Shown here one piece after another: positions 27,665-36,121 of a stretch of 64,000 nucleotides of DNA. Every line of letters begins with the position of its first letter. Positions within the stretch are counted from its first letter, which is position 1. The position numbers and the translations under genes were made by a program. Origin of the DNA: Pseudoalteromonas galatheae (lineage in GTDB: Bacteria > Pseudomonadota > Gammaproteobacteria > Enterobacterales > Alteromonadaceae); contig NZ_PNCO02000001.1 in assembly GCF_005886105.2 (NCBI RefSeq), forward strand, positions 3,052,501-3,116,500. The letters are read 5' to 3'. The notes beneath the pieces are model-generated. The model did not search any database. It worked only from the letters and a program-made list of their open reading frames with translations, and was not told where the DNA came from.

Positions 27665-28840
27665 CTACTTAATTTCCACACGGGCTGAGCGCATTACGAT
27701 TTCATCGTTTAGCTCAATACCAAGTCCCGGCTCTTCTGACACTCTAAAGATACCGTTCTTAGGCTGTGGATCTTGCAAGCATAGCTCTCTGTTCCACTTT
27801 TTGATTGCGTAAGTATGGTGCTCATGGATCAGGAAATTTGGGATGGCGGTTTCCAAGTGCAACGAAGCAGCGGTTGCTACCGGGCCACCACAAACGTGCG
27901 CCTGAATACGGATATCAAAGATATCGGCGTAATCACATACCTTCTTGGTTTCCGTAAAGCCACCACACAGGCCAATATCTGGCTGCAGTACATCAATACT
28001 TTGATCTTCAAAATAAGGGCGAACACCCCAGCGGTTATACAAACGTTCACCACCAGCGATTGGCACTGAGGTCTTGTTGGCTACCTTTGCATGTAAAGAG
28101 TGGTTTAGATAATTCACCGGCTCTTCATAATACATACAATCAAATTCTTCAGCGATGTCTGCAATTTGAATGGCTGATGTCGCGCCTGGTAAGCTGTGGC
28201 ATTCAAAGATAATGTCGACTTCATCACCTACCGCTTCACGAATAGCCTTCATTCTCGCACGGTATAATTTCATTTCCGCGCGCGAGATAAGCTTAGTTCT
28301 GTCGTAATAGGTGTTGCCATCTTTATCGTACTGAATTGGGTCAACTTTAACCGCATCATACCCTTCTGCAATGGCTTTGTGAGCCGCTTCAGCATATTCA
28401 TGTGGCTGAACTAATGCTTTAAACTCGCTGTCCCAGTCAAACTGTAATTGCGAGGCATAGGTGCGAAGCTCAGGGTTCACTTTACCACCAAGCAATTGAT
28501 AAACAGGTAGGTTTAAGGCTTTACCTTTAATATCCCAAAGCGCAGTATCTATTGCCGACATCGCCGCATATACCACAGGCCCGCCACCTAAACCCCAGAA
28601 GCTTTCTCTGAGCATACGGGACCAGAGCAACTCAGTTTGAAAAGGGTCATGACCAATCAAAAAGGCTTCAGCCATTTCTTTAATCATACTGGCCGCAGCG
28701 CTGTGGCCGAGGTCGTATGCAAGCCCTGCTTCACCTACTCCTGAAATACCTTCATCGGTGTGAATACGCACAAAAACAGGTGTCCAAGCAGGTCTATCTG
28801 GACAATGAATATCGAAGACTTCGACGCGATTAACTTTCAT
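27665..28840 (-). CDS. Enolase-superfamily acid-sugar dehydratase-like protein
   Basis: The 391-residue protein belongs to the mandelate-racemase/muconate-lactonising group. Metal ligands are Glu213 (FECHS), Glu239 (YYEEPV) and Glu265 (AGGERL), at the 26-residue spacing typical of the superfamily. His215 two residues after the first ligand and the late His in IQAHVCGG are positions used by galactonate and mannonate dehydratases. It likely dehydrates a sugar acid to a 2-keto-3-deoxy acid; the sugar is unknown. It is eight bases downstream of a class II aldolase-like gene, so the two may act on successive intermediates. Confidence 0.8.
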   Translation of the reverse strand: MKVNRVEVFDIHCPDRPAWTPVFVRIHTDEGISGVGEAGLAYDLGHSAAASMIKEMAEAFLIGHDPFQTELLWSRMLRESFWGLGGGPVVYAAMSAIDTALWDIKGKALNLPVYQLLGGKVNPELRTYASQLQFDWDSEFKALVQPHEYAEAAHKAIAEGYDAVKVDPIQYDKDGNTYYDRTKLISRAEMKLYRARMKAIREAVGDEVDIIFECHSLPGATSAIQIADIAEEFDCMYYEEPVNYLNHSLHAKVANKTSVPIAGGERLYNRWGVRPYFEDQSIDVLQPDIGLCGGFTETKKVCDYADIFDIRIQAHVCGGPVATAASLHLETAIPNFLIHEHHTYAIKKWNRELCLQDPQPKNGIFRVSEEPGLGIELNDEIVMRSARVEIK

Positions 28841-28848
28841 GTTGACTC

Positions 28849-29616
28849 CTATTGAGCAAAGCTTGGATCTAGGCGGTAAGCTTTACGAAGCATTGCAGGC
28901 CATGCTAATTGACCACCGGTGCTACCGCTATGCACGACATTCGCTTGGTTATAAATGTTATCAATGATAGGTTGTGGTACAGGTACGGCTTGTTGCCCCG
29001 TTGCTTGAATCGCAACTTGAATTTCACATGCACGCTGTAAGTCATAAAAACGCATAAAGGCATCGCCGACCGTTGGTCCAACAGTTAAACCACCATGGTT
29101 CACCAGCAGCATGTGATTAGTTGTACCTAAATCATCCTGCAGCCGCTTTTTCTCATCCATATTCACCGCTAAACCTTCATAGCCGTGATATGAAAGTGAG
29201 GGTAAAGAGAACATGCTATGCTGACTCAAAGGCAATAAACCACATTCTACACTCGCGACTGCAATCGTTTCTTTAGTATGGAGGTGAATAACGCAATGCG
29301 CATCTTCTCGCACCTCGTGGATTGCACTGTGAATGGTAAAGCCCGCCGGATTTATCTGAAATGGCGTATCATCAAGAATATTCCCTTCAAGATCGACCTT
29401 CACTAAATTAGAAGCGGTGACTTCATCAAAGGTCAGACCAAAAGCGTTGACTAAATAATGATCCGTACCCGGTAAACGCGCTGACATATGCGTATAAATT
29501 AGATCTCCCCAACGAAAGTGCTCAACCAATCGATAGCAAGCGGCAAGGTCAACACGCAGTTGCCATTCTTCTGCGCTTACTTTGTCTTTTAAATTTAACT
29601 GAGGTAATTCGAACAT
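28849..29616 (-). CDS. Class II aldolase/adducin-family protein
   Basis: The 255-residue protein carries the zinc-binding HLHTKETIAVAS histidines, the late LLVNHGGLTVG histidine, and ACYRLVEHFRWGDLIYTHMSAR typical of the family. These enzymes cleave or decarboxylate sugar phosphates or act as non-enzymatic relatives. It starts the two-gene operon with the enolase-superfamily dehydratase. No kinase or transporter for a sugar acid is adjacent, so the pathway is incomplete here. Function is not settled. Confidence 0.78.
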   Translation of the reverse strand: MFELPQLNLKDKVSAEEWQLRVDLAACYRLVEHFRWGDLIYTHMSARLPGTDHYLVNAFGLTFDEVTASNLVKVDLEGNILDDTPFQINPAGFTIHSAIHEVREDAHCVIHLHTKETIAVASVECGLLPLSQHSMFSLPSLSYHGYEGLAVNMDEKKRLQDDLGTTNHMLLVNHGGLTVGPTVGDAFMRFYDLQRACEIQVAIQATGQQAVPVPQPIIDNIYNQANVVHSGSTGGQLAWPAMLRKAYRLDPSFAQ

Positions 29617-29684
29617 GGGGATCCCTTATTGACTCCACATTTAGATGTATAGAAGTCTAAAATAGCTTGATTATATCTTCAACT

Positions 29685-29710
29685 AAAAACCACCGCGAAC
29701 GGTGGTTTTT
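29685..29710 (-). terminator. Cytochrome c gene terminator
   Basis: AAAAACCACC-GCGAAC-GGTGGTTTTT, ten-base perfect arms, 27 bases beyond the cytochrome stop. Confidence 0.9.
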
Positions 29711-29736
29711 ATTATCTTTGATATCTAATTTTGACG

Positions 29737-30060
29737 TTATTCAACTTTAGATAAATACTCTGCAATCGCATCGATTTCAGCGTCAGTGACATTAGCGACC
29801 ATCGCTTTCATCGCTGCTGACATACCGTTATTACGTTTACCTGATTTGATGTCTTTCATCTGCGCCGCTAAATACTCTTTATTTTGACCATTTAGCTTTG
29901 GATACAGAGGCATGATTGGTGCTTTACCTTCTGCACCATGGCAGGTTTGACACAGCTTTGCTGTATATAATGCTTTACCATCTGCAGCTATTGAACTTGC
30001 TGAACCTAGTGCGCAAATTGCCACCGTAGTCCCTACTAGTAGTTTTTTCATCTTGCTCAT
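29737..30060 (-). CDS. Periplasmic class I cytochrome c (c4/c553-like)
   Basis: The 107-residue protein has a signal peptide ending SIAADG. The haem-binding CQTCHG follows at about residue 37, and a distal methionine in NNGMSAAMKAM. One haem is expected. It should carry electrons in the periplasm, perhaps to a terminal oxidase or peroxidase. It is a single-gene unit with its own terminator. Mature length of about 80 residues fits small c553/c5-type cytochromes. Confidence 0.88.
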   Translation of the reverse strand: MSKMKKLLVGTTVAICALGSASSIAADGKALYTAKLCQTCHGAEGKAPIMPLYPKLNGQNKEYLAAQMKDIKSGKRNNGMSAAMKAMVANVTDAEIDAIAEYLSKVE

Positions 30061-30132
30061 ATCATTACTCTTTTTATTGACGGTTAACGTTGTAAGTCAG
30101 TGTAGACTAAAGTGTGACCTAAAGCCTAATCA

Positions 30133-30672
30133 CTACCACATCAAATCATCTGGGACTTCAAAGTCAGCGTAAGGGTCATCCTCATCACCTTGCTGATTGT
30201 CCTCGACATGGAAAACGATATATTTTTCGTCTACCTCTGCAATCTTTCTAGCAGGTTCATCTTGTAGTACGTAGAACTGCTCTTCTAACACACAAATCGC
30301 TAAACGCCCCTTTGATAGCGCTTTTTGTGTTTCGGAATTAACTTCTAACTCCTTCACCTTATTTTGGTATGTGAAGTTAAAGGTCACATTGCCGCGGATC
30401 TCATCTTGGTTATGATGCTCTAAGATCTGCTTCACGCGAGCAATTTGCTCTTTGTCTTTTAGCGTTTCTTGCTTCGCCTTATTTAGCTCTTCGGCACGCT
30501 TTTGCTGCTCGAGCTTTGTTTGCTCAATATGTTTTTGAAGGTCCGTTTGGTCGCTCGTTGCGCCCTTTTTCTTTTTCTTCTGCTGTTTACGCTTTTGTGT
30601 TTTTGCAACTTTCGCTTTGTGCTCAGTTGTTAGACCTGCTTTTAGTAACTGATCTTGCAGTGAACCCATCAT
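30133..30672 (-). CDS. DUF2058 (YaiL) family protein
   Basis: The 179-residue cytoplasmic protein begins MMGSLQDQLLKAGLTTEHKA and is very rich in lysine and glutamine (KRKQQKKKKKG) up to about residue 90, probably helical and nucleic-acid binding. The C-terminal half, with IRGNVTFNFTYQNKVKELEV and FYVLQDEPARKI, is the DUF2058 core. E. coli YaiL is the same family and has been described as a nucleoprotein/polynucleotide-associated enzyme. The molecular role is not known. Start at 30672 follows GGAG. Confidence 0.82.
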   Translation of the reverse strand: MMGSLQDQLLKAGLTTEHKAKVAKTQKRKQQKKKKKGATSDQTDLQKHIEQTKLEQQKRAEELNKAKQETLKDKEQIARVKQILEHHNQDEIRGNVTFNFTYQNKVKELEVNSETQKALSKGRLAICVLEEQFYVLQDEPARKIAEVDEKYIVFHVEDNQQGDEDDPYADFEVPDDLMW

Positions 30673-30857
30673 GCAACTCCGTAAAATAGACTTTTCACTA
30701 TTTTAACTCAGCAATTTCGATTGACCAGAGAGGAATCAGCCAATCTAATATAAAACTACCAAAATTATTGCTGCGCATCGTGATTTAGCGCAAAAAATTG
30801 TCATCTAGTTTGCTTTAATTTAAGCTAACTCATCGAAATTAAAAGCCTTATTGCTTA

Positions 30858-31991
30858 ATGCCTGTCATACACCTATTGCTCTGCTCCGTTACCATTTTCT
30901 TTGTGCTTTACGCACCGCAGCCGCTGCTGGCTGAGTTTGCGGAGCAATTTAGTGTGTCAGCGTCAGATGCAGGCATGCTGATGTCAGCAACTATGCTACC
31001 TCTGGCTATCGCACCAATCTGCTACGGATTATTGCTAGCAAGGTCCAATCCACTACGCATTTTAAAGTGGACCATGCTGCTTTTGGCACTCAGCAGTTTA
31101 GCATTTGCTTCAATGACTTCATTTTCAGGGCTATTGTTTATCCGGTTAATTCAAGGGCTATTATTACCTGCAGCACTCACTGCAATGACAGGTTATATCG
31201 GCCAACAATTCAGTGGCTCGCAGTTGAAAAGAAACATGAGCTTGTACATCGGAAGTAGCATAGCCGGAGGTTATTTTGGCCGTACACTTGCGGCCAACTT
31301 TACGGTCTGGTTTGAGTGGCAAAGTTTCTATTACCTAAACGCATTGTTATTAATTATGCTGGCATTTAGCATTCGAGCCAGCAAGAACAAACCACCAATA
31401 ATTCACGCGACAAGGATCAGGGACTACCTAACACCACTCAAGCAATCACGCCTAGTGAGATTATACAGCTCTGTATTTTGTATGTTTTTCTGCTTCGCGG
31501 GACTACTCAACTTTTTACCTTTTATACTCAAGTACGACTTTAATTTAACTGATCCCAGTAAAGTGGGCTGGGTCTATACAGGCTACTTAGTTGGTGCTTT
31601 AGGGTCCATCGTTACACCTTGGCTACAAAGTAAATTTCATTCTACCTGGCGATTTTTAGCTGTGATGTTCTTCATCTATGCTACAACCATTGCGCTATTA
31701 CCCGTGGCGTCTGTATTCTTTTTTGTGGCCTTATTTACGCTATTCTGCGCCTGTATGTTTGTGATCCATTCAACCGCAGCACCATTAGCCAACAGTATTA
31801 GTCAGGCTCCAGCAACCGTCACCAATGGCGCTTATGTTTCATTTTATTATTCCGGAGGCGTGCTGGGTTCTTACCTTCCGGGTTTGATTTATGAGCAAGC
31901 TGGTATCGCTTGGTTTTGTGCGTCACTTTTTATCGTTTGTACAGTCGGCTTAGTTCTGAGTTTGAGAAATACAGTCAACCCAGTGAGGTGA
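30858..31991 (+). CDS. MFS transporter (YnfM-like)
   Basis: The 377-residue inner-membrane protein has about 12 hydrophobic helices. It carries LYAPQPLLAEFAEQFSVSAS and GLLFIRLIQGLLLPA, which mark the YnfM branch of the major facilitator superfamily. The substrate is unknown; drug or metabolite export is usual for this branch. The start lacks a good ribosome site. Its last 42 bases overlap the tail of the convergent deacylase-like gene. Confidence 0.85.
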   Translation: MPVIHLLLCSVTIFFVLYAPQPLLAEFAEQFSVSASDAGMLMSATMLPLAIAPICYGLLLARSNPLRILKWTMLLLALSSLAFASMTSFSGLLFIRLIQGLLLPAALTAMTGYIGQQFSGSQLKRNMSLYIGSSIAGGYFGRTLAANFTVWFEWQSFYYLNALLLIMLAFSIRASKNKPPIIHATRIRDYLTPLKQSRLVRLYSSVFCMFFCFAGLLNFLPFILKYDFNLTDPSKVGWVYTGYLVGALGSIVTPWLQSKFHSTWRFLAVMFFIYATTIALLPVASVFFFVALFTLFCACMFVIHSTAAPLANSISQAPATVTNGAYVSFYYSGGVLGSYLPGLIYEQAGIAWFCASLFIVCTVGLVLSLRNTVNPVR

Positions 31992-32468
31992 GTGTCCAGT
32001 GACTTGCCAAAAGCGCTTTAAATCTTCGAGCGTTAACACCCAAGTTTTAGTATTCACTAGGGGATGACACTGCCATAAGTGCGCAGATTGCAGTTCACTA
32101 TCAAGCCATAATTCGACTCGTTGCTCACTGTCGTTATGCAGTGTGAGTGCTGATACACAGCCTTGTTCCACTCCTAAATACTTTGCTAACCTGTCCGTCG
32201 ATGCAAAACCTAAACGCGACACCCCTTGAGATTTAGACAGCGCTTTTAGATCGACTTGCTTATCTGCAGGAATAATAAAAAGAAAGTGTCGCTTTCCATA
32301 GTTATCTCGGAGGAAGAGGTTTTTCAGCCGCGTCCCTTTTCTCTCTAACTTTAAATTGTCAGCTTCTAGACAAGTATGTAAAGGTGGATGCTCATAATTG
32401 AGATAACTGATATCTAGCTGAGCGAGCAGCTCTGCAAGTGCACTCGGATTATTTCTGATCACAAACAC
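31950..32468 (-). CDS. YbaK/ProX-type aminoacyl-tRNA deacylase-like protein (PrdX-like)
   Basis: The 172-residue single-domain protein has the YbaK/ProRS-INS fold. Visible signatures are YEHPPLHTCLEA, KGTRLKNLFLRD, the lysine-containing FLFIIPADKQVDLK, and LGVEQGCVSALTL. Related PrdX/ProXp proteins hydrolyse mischarged tRNA-Pro (Ala-tRNA-Pro). Start is GTG 32468; a second GTG at 32462 has better spacing to GAGG. It overlaps the upstream lipoprotein gene by ten bases, so translation is coupled. The 3' overlap with the MFS gene is 42 bases. Confidence 0.85.
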   Translation of the reverse strand: MFVIRNNPSALAELLAQLDISYLNYEHPPLHTCLEADNLKLERKGTRLKNLFLRDNYGKRHFLFIIPADKQVDLKALSKSQGVSRLGFASTDRLAKYLGVEQGCVSALTLHNDSEQRVELWLDSELQSAHLWQCHPLVNTKTWVLTLEDLKRFWQVTGHSPHWVDCISQTQN

Positions 32469-32854
32469 CTGCCTCGTAACTGAACGCTACGCTGTCGCCA
32501 GTATACATCGGTAATTTTATGACCTGCCTTACAGTAGTTCGCCTCAAGCAACGCCGGTTTTAATAAAGCGACGGCTTGCTCTTCTAGCTTGAGTTTTAGA
32601 GAGGGGGAGTCCTCAATACGTTCAAACTCCGCAAAACGTTTTAGCTCTCTTCTTGATATTGGCTTACTTGAATCTAACTCCATTCGAGGTGTTGCTTGTA
32701 CCGTTACAATGAAAGCAAATTCTTTATCGCCAGTTGGCGAAAGACGCTTATGAAAAGATTGTTTTTCGATAATGAGTTCAGGCTCATCAGGCTGTGATGC
32801 ACAGCTCGCAAGTAGCCCAACAATGGCAATAACAAAAAGATAACGCAGAACCAT
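32459..32854 (-). CDS. Small lipoprotein of unknown function
   Basis: The 131-residue protein begins MVLRYLFVIAIVGLLASCAS with lipobox LASC. The mature part is charged, with ISRRELKRFAEFERIEDSPS in the middle and paired cysteines (ANYCKAG, GRCL) at the end that could form a disulfide. I do not recognise a family. It overlaps the deacylase-like gene, but a shared function is not obvious. Confidence 0.65.
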   Translation of the reverse strand: MVLRYLFVIAIVGLLASCASQPDEPELIIEKQSFHKRLSPTGDKEFAFIVTVQATPRMELDSSKPISRRELKRFAEFERIEDSPSLKLKLEEQAVALLKPALLEANYCKAGHKITDVYWRQRSVQLRGRCL

Positions 32855-32930
32855 AATTCTCTTAAGTCGTTTTATTTTCAGTTCAGTGTAACAAAGACTA
32901 TAAAAAAATAGCGAAATTTTTTGTCAGGGG

Positions 32931-32959
32931 TTGACGAGAATATAAAAAGTGATTAGATT
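32931..32959 (+). promoter_or_regulatory. Probable tRNA-Ala promoter
   Basis: TTGACG (32931-32936), 17-base spacer, TAGATT (32954-32959), 24 bases before the mature tRNA start. Confidence 0.6.
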
Positions 32960-32983
32960 TTGCATCGTCTAGAGACGGAATGT

Positions 32984-33059
32984 GGGGCTATAGCTCAGCT
33001 GGGAGAGCGCCTGCCTTGCACGCAGGAGGTCAGCAGTTCGATCCTGCTTAGCTCCACCA
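32984..33059 (+). tRNA. tRNA-Ala(TGC)
   Basis: A complete 76-nt cloverleaf with encoded CCA. The acceptor stem GGGGCTA pairs with TAGCTCC, the D arm is GCTC..GAGC, the anticodon arm CCTGC-CTTGCAC-GCAGG gives anticodon TGC, and the T arm contains TTCGATC. It is a lone gene outside any rRNA operon. Confidence 0.96.
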
Positions 33060-33198
33060 CTTTCTGCTCTTCTTACTTCTTACAAAATGCCCCCTAAAGA
33101 AAAAAGCCCAAATCTTTCGACCCGAGCTTTGCAGTTACTTATGTCATTCTGTGTCTACTACTGAGTAAGACCTCACATACCCAAGTAGCATAACTTCA

Positions 33199-34446
33199 TT
33201 ACTCTCTTATTTGGCCTTCACCATTCACTAAAAACTTTTCTGTTGTTAGCGACTCCAAGCCCATAGGTCCGTAAGCGTGTAATTTGGTTGTAGCAATACC
33301 AATTTCGGCACCTAGGCCTAACGCTGAACCATCACTAAAGCGTGAAGAGGCGTTAACCATCACGACAGAAGCATCTACACCGCGTTGGAACAAGTCCGCA
33401 GCAGCCTCGTCTTCTGTACAGATAACTTCGGTGTGGTGACTACCAAAGCGATCTATATGTGCAAGCGCTGCATTAAAATCAGCAACCTGACGAACCGCAA
33501 TTTCAAGGCTCAAGTATTCCTCGCCAAACTCATCATCGCTTAACTCAACAGCATTATCGAAGTAAGCCACGGTTTGCTTACATGCATTGATTTTTACACC
33601 TCGTTCAGCCAACGCGGCAGCAACTTTCGGTAAAAAAGTCGAAGCAATATCTTGATGAACAATTAACCCTTCAAGCGCATTACATACACCAGTGCGCTGC
33701 GTTTTACCATTTAATAGAAGCGCCATTGCTTTATCGAGATCGGCCGCTTTATCTATATATAAGTGACACACGCCTTTAAAATGCTGGATCACTGGCACCG
33801 TACTATTCTCAGTAACGAAATTGATTAGACCTTCACCGCCACGTGGGATGATAAGGTCGATATACTCTTTTTGCTGCATCAGCTCCATTAGCAATGCGCG
33901 ATCTGGATCTGGAATAACAGAAACCAACGCGGCAGGTAAGTTATGTTTTTCAAGCGCTCTATGCATCGCTTTTGCGATTTCTAAAGAACTCGCTAGTGCT
34001 TCTTTACCACCGCGTAAAATAACGCCATTACCAGATTTAAAACACAGCGCACCGGCGTCGGCGGTGACATTGGGGCGCGCCTCATAAATCATGCAAACAA
34101 CACCAAGTGGCACTCGCATTTTGCTGATTTTAATGCCATTTGGTCTTACGCCCATGTCTCTGCGTGCCCCTACTGGGTCGTCCAGTTGAATGATAGTTTC
34201 AATACCTTCTGCCATGCTTTCAATTCGCGCTTGATTAAGCGTTAACCTATCAATCATAGCGTCGCTAAGCTGGTTATCACGAGCAGCAGCTAAATCAGCT
34301 TCATTGGCTCTAATAATCGCTTCGCTGCTTTCGCGGATCCCTTTTGCCATATCTGCTAACACAGCGTTTTTTTGCTCTGTAGTTAATAGTGCTAACTGTT
34401 TCGCCGCTTTTGCAGCCTGTGATGAAATATCTGTAATTAAACTCAT
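33199..34446 (-). CDS. proA: Gamma-glutamyl phosphate reductase ProA
   Basis: The 415-residue enzyme catalyses the second step of proline synthesis, reducing glutamyl-5-phosphate with NADPH. The ALDH-type fold shows YEARPNVTADAGALCFKSGN, the catalytic Cys in KTQRTGVCNALE, and GLGAEIGIATTKLHAYGPMG. Length equals E. coli ProA (417). The start is three bases after the proB stop, so the pair forms proBA. Confidence 0.97.
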   Translation of the reverse strand: MSLITDISSQAAKAAKQLALLTTEQKNAVLADMAKGIRESSEAIIRANEADLAAARDNQLSDAMIDRLTLNQARIESMAEGIETIIQLDDPVGARRDMGVRPNGIKISKMRVPLGVVCMIYEARPNVTADAGALCFKSGNGVILRGGKEALASSLEIAKAMHRALEKHNLPAALVSVIPDPDRALLMELMQQKEYIDLIIPRGGEGLINFVTENSTVPVIQHFKGVCHLYIDKAADLDKAMALLLNGKTQRTGVCNALEGLIVHQDIASTFLPKVAAALAERGVKINACKQTVAYFDNAVELSDDEFGEEYLSLEIAVRQVADFNAALAHIDRFGSHHTEVICTEDEAAADLFQRGVDASVVMVNASSRFSDGSALGLGAEIGIATTKLHAYGPMGLESLTTEKFLVNGEGQIRE

Positions 34447-34449
34447 GTC

Positions 34450-35556
34450 TTATGACTTCTCCAATAAAGCTATATCTTGTTCTGAAATAACGGGTCCGAT
34501 ACTATCTTGAATTTTTTCGCTGATCGGACTCTCTTCATGTTCAGTTAAAAAGTTCAGCAGGCAGCTACTGTAATTGGTGGTCGCTTTTGCTAATCGCTTC
34601 CCATCTTTACTTCTTACGAGTATGGTATCACCAACAGAAAATTCACCTTTTACTTCAGTGATTTCATCACCACTTAACTGACCCACGACTTGGTTTTCAC
34701 TAGAACCGTAATCGCTGTCTACAACTAGCTCTCCCTGCTCAGAGGCTGTGTGAGTCATCCAATGCACCGCTTCTTGCATCGGTTTATCATAAGCAGTAAA
34801 TACAGTCCCAGGGTTTTTCCCCGCCAACAACAATTCAAAGGTCGTTTCCTCGAAGCCGTTAACAATATAGGTATCTATACCGTGAGAGGTTGCCTTTTCA
34901 GCGGCTTCGATTTTGGTCTTCATACCACCGGTGCCAACCTTACTCGTTGGACAACCTGCCATATCGTAGATTTCTTCGGTGATCTCAGTTACCTCTGAAA
35001 TCAGCTCTGCGTCAGCGTGTAAATTAGGATTTTTGTTATATAAACCGCTAACATCAGAACAAATAATTAGCCCATCAGCATCAGCTGCCCCAGCGACCAT
35101 GGCTGATAAATTATCGTTATCACCCACCTTCAGGTCGTCTGTGGTCACGGTGTCATTTTCATTGATAATAGGCAGTATTCCATGATCGAGTAAAGTGAAT
35201 ATTGTTTCACGAATACTGGTGTATCGCTCTCTATCACGTAGGTCTCCGTGAGTCAGCAATATCTGCGCCGACGGGAAGTCGAAGAAACGGTCCCACGTAG
35301 CCATCATCTCGGTTTGGCCAGCTGCCGCCATCGCTTTTTTCACCGCAATGCTAGGCTGCTCTGCGTTTGGAAATAAGTGCGACCCTGCTGCGACTGAACC
35401 CGAAGAGACGAGGATCACTTCGATACCTCTGGCTCGACACCGCACGATGAATTGCGCGATGCTGAGTAAATAGCGGGATCGACACCCATCTTGCTCTGGC
35501 GCGATTAACGCACTCCCGATCTTGATTACGATACGTTTTGACTGTTTCATCGACAT
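34450..35556 (-). CDS. proB: Glutamate 5-kinase ProB
   Basis: The 368-residue kinase combines an amino-acid-kinase domain (RIVIKIGSALI, SSGSVAAGSHLF, INENDTVTTDDLKVGDNDNLSA) and a C-terminal PUA domain (from about residue 275). It makes glutamyl-5-phosphate and is normally feedback-inhibited by proline. ATG 35556 is chosen because AGGA lies four bases upstream; it gives the family length (E. coli 367). The frame opens earlier at 35580. The promoter lies in the long gap shared with the antiporter. Confidence 0.95.
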   Translation of the reverse strand: MSMKQSKRIVIKIGSALIAPEQDGCRSRYLLSIAQFIVRCRARGIEVILVSSGSVAAGSHLFPNAEQPSIAVKKAMAAAGQTEMMATWDRFFDFPSAQILLTHGDLRDRERYTSIRETIFTLLDHGILPIINENDTVTTDDLKVGDNDNLSAMVAGAADADGLIICSDVSGLYNKNPNLHADAELISEVTEITEEIYDMAGCPTSKVGTGGMKTKIEAAEKATSHGIDTYIVNGFEETTFELLLAGKNPGTVFTAYDKPMQEAVHWMTHTASEQGELVVDSDYGSSENQVVGQLSGDEITEVKGEFSVGDTILVRSKDGKRLAKATTNYSSCLLNFLTEHEESPISEKIQDSIGPVISEQDIALLEKS

Positions 35557-35784
35557 AAATTCCTGCATTAAATTAACCACTCACTCACGAGTTGGTACTC
35601 CAAATATCTCCTATTAGAAGACAACAGAAAGCGCAATGCATCGACCAAAAAGTCGGCAAATAGATAAAACAAACAGACGTGCGACGGCGAAGACCTTAGT
35701 CCCATCATGTCGCCACACATGCTAAACCCAGACACAGTAACGATCGTTAACTGGCTGACATTTCACTAATAGAAGATTGATTGT
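35557..35784. other. Intergenic region between proB and the structured RNA candidate
   Basis: This stretch should hold the proBA promoter (minus strand) and the promoter for the RNA candidate and antiporter (plus strand). No credible gene is present. I see no confident -35/-10 pair in either direction. Confidence 0.4.
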
Positions 35785-35921
35785 GACATCAAGTACTTAA
35801 CCCTTGACGTCGAGCCGTTTCCAACAGGGCCACCATGGTTTGGTGCGGCCGGAAAGGCTGTACCGCAATGAATAATTGCGTAATGAGTAGATTGTGAATG
35901 ACGGCGCGACTTACTCCACGC
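35785..35921 (+). ncRNA. Candidate structured leader RNA / riboswitch upstream of the cation antiporter
   Basis: Four helices can be drawn. P1: GACATCAAG (35785-35793) with CTTGACGTC (35803-35811), one mismatch. P2: AGCCGTTTCC (35813-35822) with GGAAAGGCT (35851-35859), one bulged G. P2 encloses an inner hairpin of GGCC-ACCA (35828-35835) with TGGT-GC-GGCC (35841-35850). P3: CGCAAT (35864-35869) with ATTGCG (35875-35880). A weaker fourth helix pairs GAGTA (35885-35889) with TACTC (35912-35916). The region is GC-rich against AT-rich flanks and ends about 200 bases before the antiporter start. I cannot match it to a family I know with certainty. The position fits a cation-sensing (Li+/Na+, nhaA-type) leader; strand is inferred. 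Confidence 0.55.
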
Positions 35922-36121
35922 CTTGAACGCTTATTACCTTAACTTAAGCTCGGGTAAGATTGCAACCCTATCCCATGTTAATTATTTATGACCACCATAA
36001 ATCAATTTTATAATAGCTTATTTTCAGTAATTTATTCACTTTACCCTCATTCGCGCTGTGTTATAACAGGATGCTAGCTATACTGATAAAAATGTTGGGA
36101 CAATCCAACCGGGGAGAATCT

